A stretch of DNA of 64,000 nucleotides from Rhodamnia argentea (GCF_020921035.1 NC_063158.1:2090001-2154000); one strand, 5' to 3'; positions 26,701-37,690 are shown, counted from the first letter of the stretch. The notes: generated by a model not told the origin, from the letters alone. Translations and numbers: made by a program.

Positions 26701-29700
26701 GCAAAGTCAGAAGCAGCCAAAAAATGAGTCGCTGATCCTGGATTGAGTCACGCGACCACTAGAAAGGAGTCACCGGGCCTGAGCTATGTCAAGTGATCGC
26801 CGGAAGGGAGTTGTCGAGCCTTGGTGAGGTCAGGCGACCATCGGAAGGGAGTCGCCAGGCCTGGGCGATGTCGGGTTTTGGGTTGCCTGGCCTGGGCAAC
26901 TCAGATCTTGGCAGGCGACCACCGGAAGGGAGTCTCCAGGCCTAGGTGTCGTCGGGTTTTGGGTCGCTTGGCCTGGAGGTGCTTGACCGACGCTGGTTTT
27001 GGTGGTGATTTGGTGGTCGACGTTGATGGAGATTAGTTCTAGGGTTTAGAGGTTAATTTGGCTCGGATACCATGTAAAGAGTACTCAATTCATTTATTTG
27101 ACGAAAAGAACGACATACTTATACATGCTAGGGTAAACTCACAAGACTCACAAATCCACAAAGACCATTCTACCCTTTTTTACTCTTTAACAAATATGAA
27201 ATGCTGTTTTTGGAATGCCTTTATGTGTCTAAGCATGGTGCTGAATTGCAGGCAATTAACTTTATCTTACAAACCATGGACCCTGGCAACTCAATCATGC
27301 GAAAAACTTGCCTTCAGACTTCAATGACAACTTTGAAGGAAGTTGTTCGCGTATTTTCCATGGTAGCACTGAATGACAATTTGACCAGATTAGCTGTTGG
27401 TGATGCCATTGGAGAGATTAGCAATGCTAGCATTCGTGTTTATGACATGCAAAGGTATGATGCAACATTATCATGGGAGTTCAGATGAAGGGTTTTTTCT
27501 TCTTTTCTTTTCAATTGCAATTACTAGATATCCTGAGAATGGTTTTACTTAATGGATGAAAACAAGGAGTAACAGTATAGAAGAGAAGGAAAAGGATGCC
27601 ATTTGTCTATTGAACTTCATAACCATCTATGTGTGATCTTCCCTCTCCATGTTTATGATTGAATGAACTTTTCCTCTGAGTAATATATTTGTGTAATGTG
27701 CCAACTAAATCATTAGATCATAATGGCTGACAATGGTTGTTCCCAATCAGGTATTCTTCTTTTCTGTAGCAATCTTAATTTAACGAACCAATTAACACTG
27801 ATGCTTTTCAATAGAGTTACATAACCCAGTTAGCTGCTCATCTCTACTATGGAAGTTCACAAAACATGCATGGAAGTACAAAATAATATAGAAATATGCC
27901 TCTGAACTACTCTTAACGTTAATGGTTATTCATCAAATAGAATATTCATCATTTTTCTTTGTCCACTCTGTCTAAACAGTGTGATGAAAATCAAGGTTCT
28001 GGATGCAAGTGCACCTCCTGGTCTACCGAGTTTTCTTGCAGGATCTTCTGGGACAGCAGTCACGACTGTGATTTCAGCATTGAGTTTTTCTCCGGATGGA
28101 GAGGTAATTTAATTTGTCATTTGAACCTTTCGATACTGTCAGCAGGCTTAACTGTTCTTAACTCATGTCCTCCTCCGAAGTGTCCTGAATGGGTTTTCAC
28201 TCTTAGTCAACCATTTCTCTCGAGCTTTCAATTGCAGGGTTTAGTTGCTTTCTCTGAGCATGGGTTGATGATAAGATGGTGGTCATTAGGATCAGTTTGG
28301 TGGGAGAAACTCAGCCGCAACTATGTTCCCGTCCAATGCACCAAATTGATTTTTGTTCCTCCTTGGGAAGGATTTTCACCTAAAACTGCTCGGAGAAGTG
28401 TGATGGCGAGCATAATGGGACCTGATGGGCAATCCGGTCCACAGGTAACGTTTTAATTTCATGGTGATATGATCTCGTGCTCTTTGGGCCTTGCTTACAT
28501 GCCTTCACTTGGGCTGCTGCATGTATCATGGTAGCATGTCAGTACAAGTGGCCTGGGAATGAACTGCATGGGTTTGGATGCATATTCATTACTATTTTTC
28601 TGTAATGAGGTGGATTTCTTAGTGAAAAGCTTTCTTTGTCTTGAAAATGAACAATTTTAATATAATATAGAAATCTAAAGGAGCGGCCAACTACTATTTG
28701 AAGTTCTAGGCTTCATGTTTGATAATCTAATTGATCAGTTCTCGAACAAAAGAAAACTCTATTTGACATGTGTTTAAGCAAAAGTCAAAATAGCATTCTT
28801 GGGCTAACATCAATTTGCTTTTTGTTCTAAGGATTCTCTCATTAATTGACTCCACTAATAAAGTAAGAACAAGACTCTAGATTGCAACGTAAAGAATTCT
28901 CTCTCTGTATCTCTCATTAATGGCCCGTTAGTAGTCAATTCATTCAATATTTTCTTGACAGGGAAGTTTTGAGGGAATAATCCAAAATTGACAGACTTTG
29001 CACAACTTCATTAAATGGCCATGGTTTGCATAGTTTTCATAGATAGATCCTTATACATATGAGAGTAAGCTGACCTATACAAGATATGGGAGTGATTTCA
29101 TGTTAAACGAGGTCAGTTGGAGTGGTTTTCATGTTAACTAGACATTGACTTGTATGGGGTTTATGAAGTACTTGTCTAGTGGTTTAGCTCTGCACGAGAT
29201 GTAAAAGGAAATGTCAACTTTAACAGCCTGAAACGATTTTCCAGTTTACATAGATTACAATGGGGGTAAATGTAATTTAAATTTTTATTTTAGTTTTACC
29301 ATGAAATTCAAATATATGTTATTATTACCGTCTTTTACGGATAATGTTTCTATTACCGCATTTACAGGATAATTTGTCTCCACTTTGTATTCTGCCCAAA
29401 CTTTAAATGAAATACAGTGTATCCTGCTCTCTTGGCTTAGACTCAGCTTTTAAGTCTTAGCACGTAGCAATCTAGCTGGTACAAGTGGCAGGTCACATGT
29501 TACACATGGGGCATGGCTTTTGTCCCAACATATGGATCATGGAACCATGTGGCATACCACATTTTGTAGAGGGTTGGCTATGTCATGTTGTGTCAAATGC
29601 ACCTGTACGATCACGTCAGTTCATTGTTAGGATTCCGTGCAACATAAAGTTGTTACTTAGGTTTGTAAAGACTAGCAGTAACAACAACAAATGTACAAGT

Positions 29701-29883
29701 TATGACTTGTTGATCCATTCTGACCTGAAACTTAAAATGTAGGAAAAGTTAAAGGGCGCCGGCGAGGACAGTTTGAACATTTTGATTCATAATCTTGACC
29801 TCTCATATCGCTTAGAATGGGCCAGTGAGAGAAAAGTTGTTCTCACAAGGCATGGCCATGAGCTGGGAACTTTTCCATTATGA
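14791..29883 (+). CDS. WD40-repeat protein, WDR7/rabconnectin-3 beta-like
   Basis: The nine exons I read are 14791-14949, 15380-18013, 18105-18208, 19475-19544, 20635-21426, 27252-27454, 27980-28103, 28238-28444 and 29743-29883. All introns are GT-AG and the phases join to 1478 codons, a 1477-aa protein. It resembles the Arabidopsis transducin/WD40 protein At4g11270 at both termini: start MKCRSVACIW, end LTRHGHELGTFPL. An N-terminal WD unit has TLYTGGADGSVFWWN. A central pair near residues 548-680 includes GHTSAVLCL, VSGSKDCTVRIWDLD and VLYIWDIKSG. A long helical C-terminal half follows. Animal WDR7 works with DMXL proteins in V-ATPase regulation on vesicles; the same role in plants is inference. 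Intron 5 is 5.8 kb because of a Copia insertion, intron 3 has a MITE. No frame break was found, so I consider it functional. Confidence 0.9.
15034..15097 (+). repeat. Perfect 32-bp tandem duplication in WD40 intron 1
   Basis: The unit beginning GAAGTGTGAGAGAAAGTTGT occurs twice without mismatch (15034-15065 and 15066-15097). Perfect identity indicates a recent slippage event. It lies well away from both splice sites. Confidence 0.9.
18728..19200. mobile_element. MITE with 21-bp perfect inverted ends in WD40 intron 3
   Basis: The left end GGGTGGGTTTGGTTCAGCAT (18728 onward) is the exact complement of the right end (finishing AACCAAACCCACCC at 19200), for 21 bases. Flanking triplets are TTA on the left and TTC on the right, a possible mutated 3-bp duplication, so PIF/Harbinger-like is likely but not proven. 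The interior carries further GCTGAAAGC/GCATTTGG inverted words, including a perfect 19-bp hairpin at 18846-18889. A diverged partial relative ends at 53680. No coding capacity. Confidence 0.8.
21973..22091 (-). repeat. 3' LTR of the intronic Copia element
   Basis: 119 bases, TG to CA. The adjacent inner sequence is the polypurine tract, which identifies this copy as the 3' LTR on the minus strand. At 119 bases it is unusually short for an LTR. Confidence 0.9.
22099..26269 (-). pseudogene. Copia gag-pol, broken in several places
   Basis: Frames in order are: gag (26269-25682, UBN2-like); zinc knuckle and integrase (25641-24274); linker (24147-23551); the start of reverse transcriptase (23442-23179); reverse transcriptase with YVDDIVITGDD (23100-22660); RNase H with LWCDNQAAVH and KHIKVDCHLVREK (22458-22099). 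Five stops or frameshifts separate them. The zinc knuckle near 25450 reads CHYCGMPRYIQHFC, where the ligand His of C-X2-C-X4-H-X4-C is Tyr. The integrase keeps TPQQNGVAERKN, and its second aspartate box reads ANDYSR. The polyprotein is therefore not functional as it stands. Confidence 0.85.
26728..26985 (-). repeat. GC-rich tandem repeat in the Copia leader
   Basis: Between the primer binding site and gag, about four imperfect copies of a unit of roughly 55-65 bases repeat the words GGCGACCACCGGAAGGGAGT and CCAGGCCTGGGCGATGTC. The block is clearly more GC-rich than the rest of the element. It lies in the untranslated leader. Unit length and number are estimates by eye. Confidence 0.65.
27073..27192 (-). 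repeat. 5' LTR of the intronic Copia element
   Basis: 120 bases, identical to the other LTR apart from two substitutions and one extra A. The complement of a Met-tRNA primer binding site abuts its left edge, marking it as the 5' LTR for minus-strand transcription. Confidence 0.9.
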
Positions 29884-30707
29884 AATTGCTACTACATCAT
29901 ATCGTGCCCAAGCTTGTGCATTTAAGAAGACTGCTCGTGCTGCTTTTGATGAAAATGGAATCGGAATGGTTCTAGCATTGTCATCAGGCAGTGTCTTGAT
30001 GGGTTTCTTAAATCAGGTGTAGAGAACTTCCCCTCCATCGGTATGGCATCATCAGTTAAATGCTCAAGGTTTTTACAAAGTTGGGCAGAACAGGATCTCT
30101 GTACTGGTGGTCAACGGTGATTATACTTTCCATTTTTTGGGCATAGCAAAATAAGGTTGAGGAGGAACAATATCAACTACTCTCTTTTGAGCTGGGGATT
30201 TGGCAGGCTGATAGATGCCGTTGACCAAACGATACCCGACTATAAGTGCGTCTTGTACAAATTTTTCATTTTTCTTATGCATTGTTGTCTTCTTTACTTC
30301 AGCATAAATGTTGTCGTAATGGCACATCACCTACTCGATAATGTTTACAGGTATTTTGTGAGACTAATAGTCTTTTGCGAGTGTAAATTTCAGTTTCTTT
30401 CCAATTTCACTCTTCAACTCTGATGATATACCTGCTCTGACATTCTGTAGTATCTACTAATGTTGTACTATAAGCTGAGATAATGACATAAGCTGAGATA
30501 ATGACATTCTTTTCACATACCCACCAGTTGAGTGGTATTACGTTGCCTGGAAAGGCAGATGGGCTTGCAAGCTTATTCTGTTCTTTACCAACAATTACCA
30601 AGGTTTTTTCCTGCATCTTGTCAGTCTTCATCTTAGGACATTCGATCCACACAATTTCTCCCCAGATTCTGCTGATTTGTCGCGTTCTGGATACCAACGA
30701 ACTGGAA
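29884..30707. other. Shared 3' region between the WD40 and WRKY genes
   Basis: The WD40 stop (29883) and the WRKY stop (30708, minus) face each other, so this 0.8 kb should hold both 3' UTRs. A minus-strand frame at 30121-30330 is open for 69 codons and has protein-like composition, but I recognise no domain and see no splice partner. A direct repeat AAGCTGAGATAATGACAT occurs at about 30472 and 30490. Confidence 0.5.
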
Positions 30708-31764
30708 CTAGAAACCAGAGAGCAGTTGCAGTTGTCGCAGAAGCGGGGTCAAGGTCTCCATCAATTTTTCGCAGGGATGGTTGTGAATACCTTCATACGT
30801 CGTCACGACGATGCTCGAGTCTGTCGAGAGTCGCTGGATTTGCTTCTTCACGGTGCATGTGTGGTGAGTACAACGGTAGTAGCTCCTTGTTCATGTCGAG
30901 TAATTAAAAATAAACTGTGAGAAGCTTGAGTTGAAATTGTGGCTTAACTTCTACAATGCATAATTCCAAAATAGTTTGGGCTAATCTTGATGGACTATGC
31001 AGTTATTGATCCTAAAAGTGCAATGAATCACGTACATAAGATGGAACCTGTTTATATGCCCCTGGTATTGATCTACTGGATACGCTAAATCCTCAAGTGA
31101 GAGCCGAATAACATCTCAGGGACATTTTCCAGGTCAAAAAGATGACGCACCTCCTTGGATGGCTACCACTAATGCTATTTAGGGTCACCAGCTCGAAGCT
31201 TGACAAACAGCATTTACATTGTTCTCGTTGACATGGTTACTACTAGAAGTATCATGTTGAGGCTCTTTCGAAACTGTACGAATCAAGCAAAAGTTTTCAA
31301 GTACGGGGAGGTTAGTCTCACCTTGGATGGCCACTGTTCTTCACTGCTTTCTGGCCGTACTTGCGCCACCTGTAACCATCGTCAAGAATGTCGTCGGCAC
31401 TCTTTGTGTGGAATGCAACCCTCGGCGGAATCGCTTTTCTCGTCTTACCAACTTTCTTGTGGCAGCTTCTACCTCCATTCTTCATTCCATCACCTCCATT
31501 ATTATCACCTCTAACGCTTGAGGATGCATTTGTTGGGGAAGGGTGGTGCTCCGCAAATTTATCCCAGCCAGATAGGAGGCTAAACCAGTCCATTTCCATG
31601 GCAAACTGTTGAGGGTCTAAGGATTGCGGCATTAGCGCAGGAGGGTGTAATACCGGGGTTGATGGGAGCAAGTGCGGGTTGATGCATGGGAACATATTTT
31701 CAGCCGGAGCCAGTGGCAGCTGCGGAGGCGGCGGCAGCGGCGTTGGCGGGATTCTTCCATCCAT
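30708..31764 (-). CDS. WRKY transcription factor, group IIc (WRKY24/43/56-like)
   Basis: Two exons: 31764-31322 and 30885-30708, joined in phase 2 by a GT-AG intron after NSGHPR. The intron position is the one conserved inside WRKY domains. The product is 206 aa. A Pro-rich N-terminus leads to the domain: [20 protein letters not shown], then [20 protein letters not shown], then [19 protein letters not shown] is intact, and the zinc ligands fit the group II C-X4-5-C-X22-23-H-X1-H pattern (C in YYRC and HHTC, H in HNH). The tail after the domain is short, as in this subgroup. The protein should bind W-box DNA (TTGACY) in the nucleus. The start at 31764 gives the only long frame reading into the domain. 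It is unrelated to the duplicated IIe pair downstream. Confidence 0.9.
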
Positions 31765-32569
31765 ACGGCTCCACCGGGAAAATGGAAAGGCAAAGGAAGG
31801 TTTTGATGAGTTAGACGATGGATTCTGGAGGTGTTGGGATGCAAGTTAAAATAGGTGGGAATAAACTCTCCCCTTCAGGCAACCCTCTCGAGCTTTAAGG
31901 GTGGCCCGGATTACCTTAAATCCACGAAAGAGACAAATGGGATTCAACTACCTCAACTGTCCGAATTGGCTGTTGGTAAGACACTTGGGACAAAGCACTC
32001 TTCCTCACTCTTGAGAATATTCTTAAGCTCTCCTAAATGAAAGAGAGAATGAAGAGGGGTTACAAGCACGTCTCGTTACTGGGTCTGGAATGTCTTGAAG
32101 TACAGAGGCTTACGTTTTGTTAAACAACTGATCCGATAAGGATTAAACTACGAGAGACACCAATGTGATGCGGTTGTGGTGGGTTAGAATAAGGGTGTCG
32201 ATTTCCAAGCATCAAGAGAGACCGACCCTAGATACAGAATCACGTCATTTGTAACACGTTTCGCAAAGTCTTCGCAACGCTGCGACGATAGCTTGCCACG
32301 TCATTTTGTAAAACCCCATCTCATATCAAATTACAGCTTCTTACCTCCTCGAGTTAGGAATAGTAACACGTTGTTATCTCGTCTCTCGAGCTATATTTTT
32401 CTGCGTAGTCGCTATCGTCTTCCGCGGTTTTAACTTGTTCTCCCGGACAAGGAAACAGTGGTGCTCATCATCAGTGGTATCGCCACATCTTGAGACATGC
32501 TTATGATATAAAGGAGAAACCACGGACCGATACAGACGAAATGAGAGAGAGTGACGCGGGATAAGCATA
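31765..32569. other. Upstream region of the group IIc WRKY gene
   Basis: This holds the presumed promoter of the minus-strand WRKY gene. No convincing TATA box or coding domain was recognised. The short frames present are not gene-like. Confidence 0.35.
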
Positions 32570-33545
32570 TCGTGAGTGTCATAACTTGTGTACGATGTTT
32601 ATTTAAGTATCATAACTTTTTTTTCGCTCACTTGAATGTTGCAAATTTGAAAAAACGATTACTTAATTGCCATCGCCGATTTGTCTCACCGAAAATCTTA
32701 CGTGGGTGATAGAAAATCTTACGTGGCATCGCCGGAGTAATTTTTTTTTGAATTTTTAATGTAAAAGTGAAATTTTATTTTATTCTTATAGTTATTTTGA
32801 ATTTTTTTTTTTCGTTTCCCCCTCTTGGCCAACGAGGGTCATTGTGACGGCCCTCGCCGGCTACGGCCGGCTAGCTTAAGGGTGAGGGCCGCCTTCCCCT
32901 TAGCCGGGGGGACCGCGATGGCCCTAGGCAATGGTTGTTGCGGCCCTCGCAGATCCGGGCGAGGGCCTTCGCGGTCCCTCCAGCCATGGGCGAGGCAACC
33001 CTCACCCGGACCTAGCGAGGGCCATTGCACCCTCTATGGTCGACGAAACCCCTTCGACCGTGGCGGAGGGCGCAACGGCCCTTGCCAGGTCTAGGCGAGG
33101 GCTGCCTTGCCCATTGCTGGGGGGCCACGACGGTCCTTGCTCGCAGCTGCTAGGGTGGCGAAGGCGGTCCGCCATGGCCGTTGTGGCCCTCGCCCTTGGG
33201 ATAGCCGGCCTTGGTCGGCGAGGGCCCTCACGATGACCCTCGTCGGCCATGGGAAATTCAAGGTTTTATTTGTATTATTTTATAGAAAATATTAAATAAT
33301 TAAAATAAAAATGCCAAAATAAATAAAAATTTACAAAATTTCATAAAATTTTAAAAAAATATAAAAAAAAATTCACTTGTCGCTGAAAAATAAATAATTA
33401 AAATAAAAAGTCAATGTAAGACGATTTGCCGGAAATAACACTCAAGTGAATGATTTTGCTCCGATATGGCACTCAAGTGAACAAAAAAAAAAGTTATGCC
33501 ACTCAAGTAAAAGTCATACAAAAGTTATCGCACTCATGATGTACT
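32570..33545. mobile_element. Inverted-repeat element with a GC-rich core
   Basis: The left arm (CGTGAGTGTCATAACTTGTG near 32571, then CATAACTTTTTTTTCGCTCA) pairs with the right arm (TGAACAAAAAAAAAAGTTAT near 33477, then AAAAGTTATCGCACTCATGA ending about 33539). Between the AT-rich arms lies a 430-base core (32820-33250) that is strongly GC-rich, full of GGCGAGGGCC-type words, and open in several frames on both strands. The arms match the foldback at 36792 and the element at 60322. No transposase is present. A clear target duplication was not found. Confidence 0.6.
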
Positions 33546-35140
33546 TATTCCGAGTGAGGTTGTCCATTGTAAAACCAAGTGAATGGAAGCGACTTTGGGT
33601 GTAAGGGAAACATAATCCTCAACTTGCACCAGAATATAATTAATGGTGCGAGTGCAACGCCTAGATGACAAAAAGTTGTCATTCTTAGCTAATTGTCCAA
33701 AGAAGCTTCCTGCTAACTTACAAGCTAGCGTGCACCAAAAAACTAAACTACGGCTACGTAATAATCACGTCTCTCTCTTTCTCTGAATATATTTAGTTTC
33801 CAGAGTGCCCTTTGAAAGGGGTAAAGAAATTACAAAAGATTGTGTGGTCGTGTACGATTCCTATAGGCCATAGTGTTTGATAATGCAGAGACAAAGTTCA
33901 TAGTTTAGACCGCATACGCAAGGATCTTACTATCTAAGAGCCCATGATACAACCTATACGTTCTATGAATTGATTGAGTTCGGGCTTTCGACCTATGCCT
34001 GTCACCTTGATTCGACTCTGCTCATAATTTGTGGAATTTGAATATGTGACATCCAGTCCCTCAACTGGCTATCCTAGCGCTCCAATTAGTTACACCAACC
34101 CGGGATTGACGACGTCGGGTCTTTGTCCGTGCATCCCATTTTTTGTGTGAGCATTTCATATATGCCAGACTAATTATAGCCAAAACTTGTATCAGATTGA
34201 TGATAGCAAGAGAAGGTTACATAAATATTTAGTTTAAACATCGCAAGTTGTCTATATTCATTTCGTGCAAAAAAAAAAAGGCAATATCCAATGTAACCCC
34301 AGCTGAAACTCATCATCCTCGTCCTCTCCGCACATATGCTCTTCGTCTAATGCCACTCTACAAGTTTAGAAAAGCTTGAAAAACTAGAACTCGTCCTCAA
34401 TGGCGAGAAGTGACCCGCACGCTGTACCTTGTTGCATCGACAACACAAGAGGGGAGACCACCTAGTTCTAGGTTTGATTCGATTGATCATGTCTCTTCAA
34501 GTGATTGAATTTGCAAATGTGGTCCGTCAAAGGGATAGTGAGAGGTTGTAGATACGAGAGCAATCGCGTACGGAGGCACGCCGAACACAAGCGAATTAGA
34601 AACGACAATGGAGAGTGTAAATGAACAATAAAGAAAAGAACACTAAGACATATTTACATGATTTGGCAATTGAGAAGAGTAGTTGTTTCTGCGAGATTTT
34701 GTGGGACACTCCCTCTCTCACGTATAGGTTGAGAGGTAAATAGGAGCCTGGAAAGATTTGAAGTCGAGACCTCCCGCTCCGATACCGTATGAGATTTTAT
34801 GAGATCACCGTCAACTGATTGAGGGTAATCACAAGTGAGAATGAAGACTAATATCTCGAGAACCCCCCGTATTGCAATATACATGCAAAATCCACACATA
34901 TTGAGAGGAAACAGAGGTGGCTTTCAAGGATTTTACGGAATAGGAATGTTTAACATCCTCAACAAGAACAGGAATTCTGTCTTTCTTTTCTCTTTCTTCT
35001 TGCTCTACTTCACAATCCGATTTCTGCCATTGCTATGATCTCTTATTTTGCAGAGGTTTTTCTGCAATTTAACTGTAACGCTTTCTTCATATACAATCAC
35101 AATGTTCATGTTACACGTGAATGGAGCAGCGGGAACAATG
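33546..35140. other. Intergenic DNA, no gene seen
   Basis: Mixed AT-rich sequence. The word GACCTCCCGCTCCGATACCG near 34770 and a similar phrase at 38390 suggest scattered retroelement or SINE pieces. No open frame shows a recognisable domain. Confidence 0.4.
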
Positions 35141-35150
35141 CAGTAAAAAC

Positions 35151-35632
35151 GGAAAATTATAAAAAAAGTCTAAAAACTATTGTAATTGTGCCAATTCAGT
35201 CATTAATCTTTTTCTTTTTGTCAATTGAATTCTAAACCTTTTACATTTGTATCAATTCAATCCTTTTGACCGGTCGGCGCTGACATGGACAATTTTAATA
35301 ATAGTTTAATATTTTTTCAATTATTTTATTTTTTTATTTTTTCTTTCTTTTCTTCCTCTTTCTCTTTCTATTTGTTTTTTTCTTCTCACTAGCCGATGAG
35401 CTCTAGCGATGCCGGCCATAATGGGTTACAAAAAATAGACAAGAAAGAAGGAAAAGAATAAAGAAAATAAAATAAAAAATTCGTTGACAACCCCGACGTG
35501 GCATCGCCAATCGAAAGGACTGAATTAGCACAAATGCAAATGGTTTAGGACTTAATTGGTAACAAAAAAAAATATTTAGAACTAAATTGACACCATTGCA
35601 ATAGATTTAGGATTTTTTTTGGTAATTTTTCC
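35151..35632. mobile_element. Mutator-like MITE, 482 bp
   Basis: The left end GGAAAATTATAAAAAAAGTC pairs with the right end ATTTTTTTTGGTAATTTTTCC. The flanks CAGTAAAAAC (35141-35150) and TAGTAGAAAC (35633-35642) look like a 10-bp target duplication with two mismatches. Inner arms carry complementary words about CAATTCAGTC and GACTGAATTAG. It has the same organisation as the element at 59574-60082. No coding capacity. Confidence 0.55.
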
Positions 35633-35849
35633 TAGTAGAAACTATTGCATGTCAAGTTCTTCTCCAATTGTTCCACAGAAACAAGCCAACTGTTTGGTAT
35701 GAAATTGATATGTTGAATTTTTCGTGTAGAAAATCCCTATATTTTGCCCTCTTAAAACATAGATCTGTCCCCAATCTTTTTGGTCACCCTCTTTGGAAAG
35801 TCTTTTAAGTCACACAAAAGAGGCTGGTAACGTAAATTTTAGTTATTAT

Positions 35850-36445
35850 AGGATTAATACCACGAAATATCTCAAGTCCGGCAAATTAAAAAATTACAAA
35901 AACGAAGCATTCGTTTTGAACAATAAAGAGCGATTAATCAAGTTCGACAACACATTTTCCAACAAGCCTTACAAGGAGTTCTAGGAACTCTGAATAGTTG
36001 TTTGAACAATGAGTTACATCTACATACTATCGGTGCTAATATTGGCATGTTTGGGGCGATGAAAGAAATAACTGATTAGTCCTTCTACTATAGGCATTAT
36101 TTTTTTTCTTATCCTAAATTAATTTTTTAACCACCAAAAACCCCAAACTTGTATACCTAACAAATTTACCCTCCGTTAGTTTTCGATAAATTGGATTAAT
36201 ATCACGAAAACCTCAAATTAGTACGCCGATTACAAACGGAGGATAAAAACTCCAAACCGGTACACCCGCTAACTGCCACATGTCATCCGACTCGGTTATT
36301 TGACAGTAAATTCTAACGAAAACTAATGGATGGTAAATTTATTACAGGTGTATCAGTTTGAGATTTTTTATGGTAAAAAAAATTAGTTTGTGGTAAATTT
36401 TTCACAAATTTACCAGTTTGAGATTTTTCGTGACATTATTATAAA
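35850..36445. mobile_element. Eroded relative of the 44312 Mutator-like element
   Basis: The left end GGATTAATACCACGAAATATC pairs roughly with TTTTTCGTGACATTATTA near 36424. The interior repeats ACAAATTTACC and CACCAAAAACCCCAAAC, words also present in the 44312-45134 element. The ends are degraded and no target duplication is discernible. The short frame at 35793-35984 runs across the border and is not a gene. Confidence 0.4.
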
Positions 36446-36479
36446 GTTGGTAATCACTCTAATTGAGGTTAACCTATTC

Positions 36480-37690
36480 TAAAAATAGTTGGTACATTTG
36501 AACAGTTGGAAAGCAAGTCAAGTAAAAGTAGCTATTCAATCATAACAAATTTGGTAAATATAACAAACAACCAATTAGCATTAGTAAGCAAGCCAAATAA
36601 GTTGATTACTAAAAAATAATTGGCAACTTAATTAGAGAAAAGTAGTCACAAATATATTTACTTGATAAATCGTTGTTGTTGGTAAGAAATGTAAATAAAA
36701 GGTGGTAAATGATAGGACAAATGTTTTGCTTGTATGACATAAGGGAAGTTGGTATGTCAAAAACAATTCAAATAGACATTAGTAAAATAAGGGCTTAAGT
36801 ACACCCCAAGTGCCATAAGTTGTGTACGGCGCTCACTTTAGTGCCAAAACTTTCAAATCGATCACTTTAGTGCTAAGTTTTTGTAACTTCGATCACTTAA
36901 GTGCCAACTTCTTTTAAAAACGATCACTTTAGTACCAAAGCTAACGTGGCTTGCAGAACATTCGACACGTGGTATTTTTTTATTAATATTTGAGATGACG
37001 TGACTCGGTGAATTTGATACTAAAGTGATCGTTTTTAAAAGAAGTTGGCACTTAAGTGATCGAAGTTACAAAAACTTAGCACTAAAGTGATCGTTTTGAA
37101 AGTTTTGGCAATCAAGTGATCGAAGTTACAAAAACTTAACACTAAAGTGATCGATTTGAAAGTTTTGGCACTAAAGTGAGCGCCGTACACAACTTATGGC
37201 ACTTGAGGTGTACTTAAGCCGTAAAATAAGAGTTTGTAATGCAAAAGTAGTTGATAACTTAATATGAGAAAAGTTATTAGTCACTCCAAGTGTGGTTGAT
37301 AATTTACCAAAAAAAGCTGGTAGATTCTAAAAAAATTAAGCCAGACAAATAAAATGACAACTCAATAGAAAAGTTGGTAAATATAAAAAAAAAAAAAATC
37401 CCAAAAATATTGGTAATAGACAAGAATGAGACTTGGTAAATTAAAACTAGTTGGTAGATTAATACGAGAAAAAATGCTAAGTTGCCCAAATAAAGATTGG
37501 TAAGTTCACATGAGAATTGATAAATCACATGTGTCCGTAAGAAAGACAAATAAGGTTTGTAAATAATAGCAGAAGTTGATGAACGAAAAAATCAAATAAA
37601 AATTGATACATAACTAACTGGTAACCTAAAACAAGATGGTAATTTCATCGGTAAGATGTTGTTAATCATCCAAAGGAATAATTCGAAAAT
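36480..37690. repeat. AT-rich TTGGTAAAT-type degenerate repeat
   Basis: On both sides of the foldback at 36792-37220 the sequence repeats TTGGTAAAT, GTTGGTAGATT and AGTTGGTAACT at irregular intervals (for example near 36550, 37370, 37430 and 37450). This looks like one eroded low-complexity block interrupted by the later insertion. Confidence 0.4.
36792..37220. mobile_element. Foldback (Mutator-like) element with 10-bp target duplication
   Basis: The element starts GGCTTAAGTACACCCCAAGT and ends ACTTGAGGTGTACTTAAGCC. Nearly the whole 429 bp folds on itself, with arms of roughly 170 bases and a short AT-rich loop near 36970. An identical 10-bp duplication GTAAAATAAG flanks it (36782-36791 and 37221-37230). 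One arm has an additional internal tandem unit (ACTAAAGTGATCG words repeated around 37080-37160). Duplication length and long arms indicate the Mutator-like superfamily. No coding capacity. Confidence 0.85.

Larger units (their letters stand above)
21973..27192 (-). mobile_element. Copia LTR retrotransposon in WD40 intron 5
   Basis: Two short LTRs (21973-22091 and 27073-27192) bound the element. Both begin TGTAAAGAG and end TTTAACA, and they differ by two substitutions and one base of length. The 5-bp duplication AATAT flanks it (21968-21972 and 27193-27197). Read on the minus strand, a primer binding site TGGTATCCGAGCC (complement, about 27060-27072) fits initiator Met tRNA. A polypurine tract AGCTTGAGGGGGAG lies at 22092-22105. 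The domain order gag, integrase, reverse transcriptase, RNase H is Copia. It is antisense to the host gene and evidently spliced out with the intron. LTR similarity indicates a fairly young insertion. Confidence 0.95.

Noticed and set aside
25505..26727. Plus-strand open frames within the intronic Copia element
   Set aside because: They are complements of gag or of the leader of a minus-strand retrotransposon.
30121..30330. 69-codon minus-strand frame near the WRKY 3' end
   Set aside because: The composition is protein-like, but no family, start context or splice partner was found; mentioned only within the intergenic entry.
32825..33295. Several overlapping open frames on both strands
   Set aside because: Long frames on both strands at once are expected in the GC-rich core of an inverted-repeat element; none has a domain.
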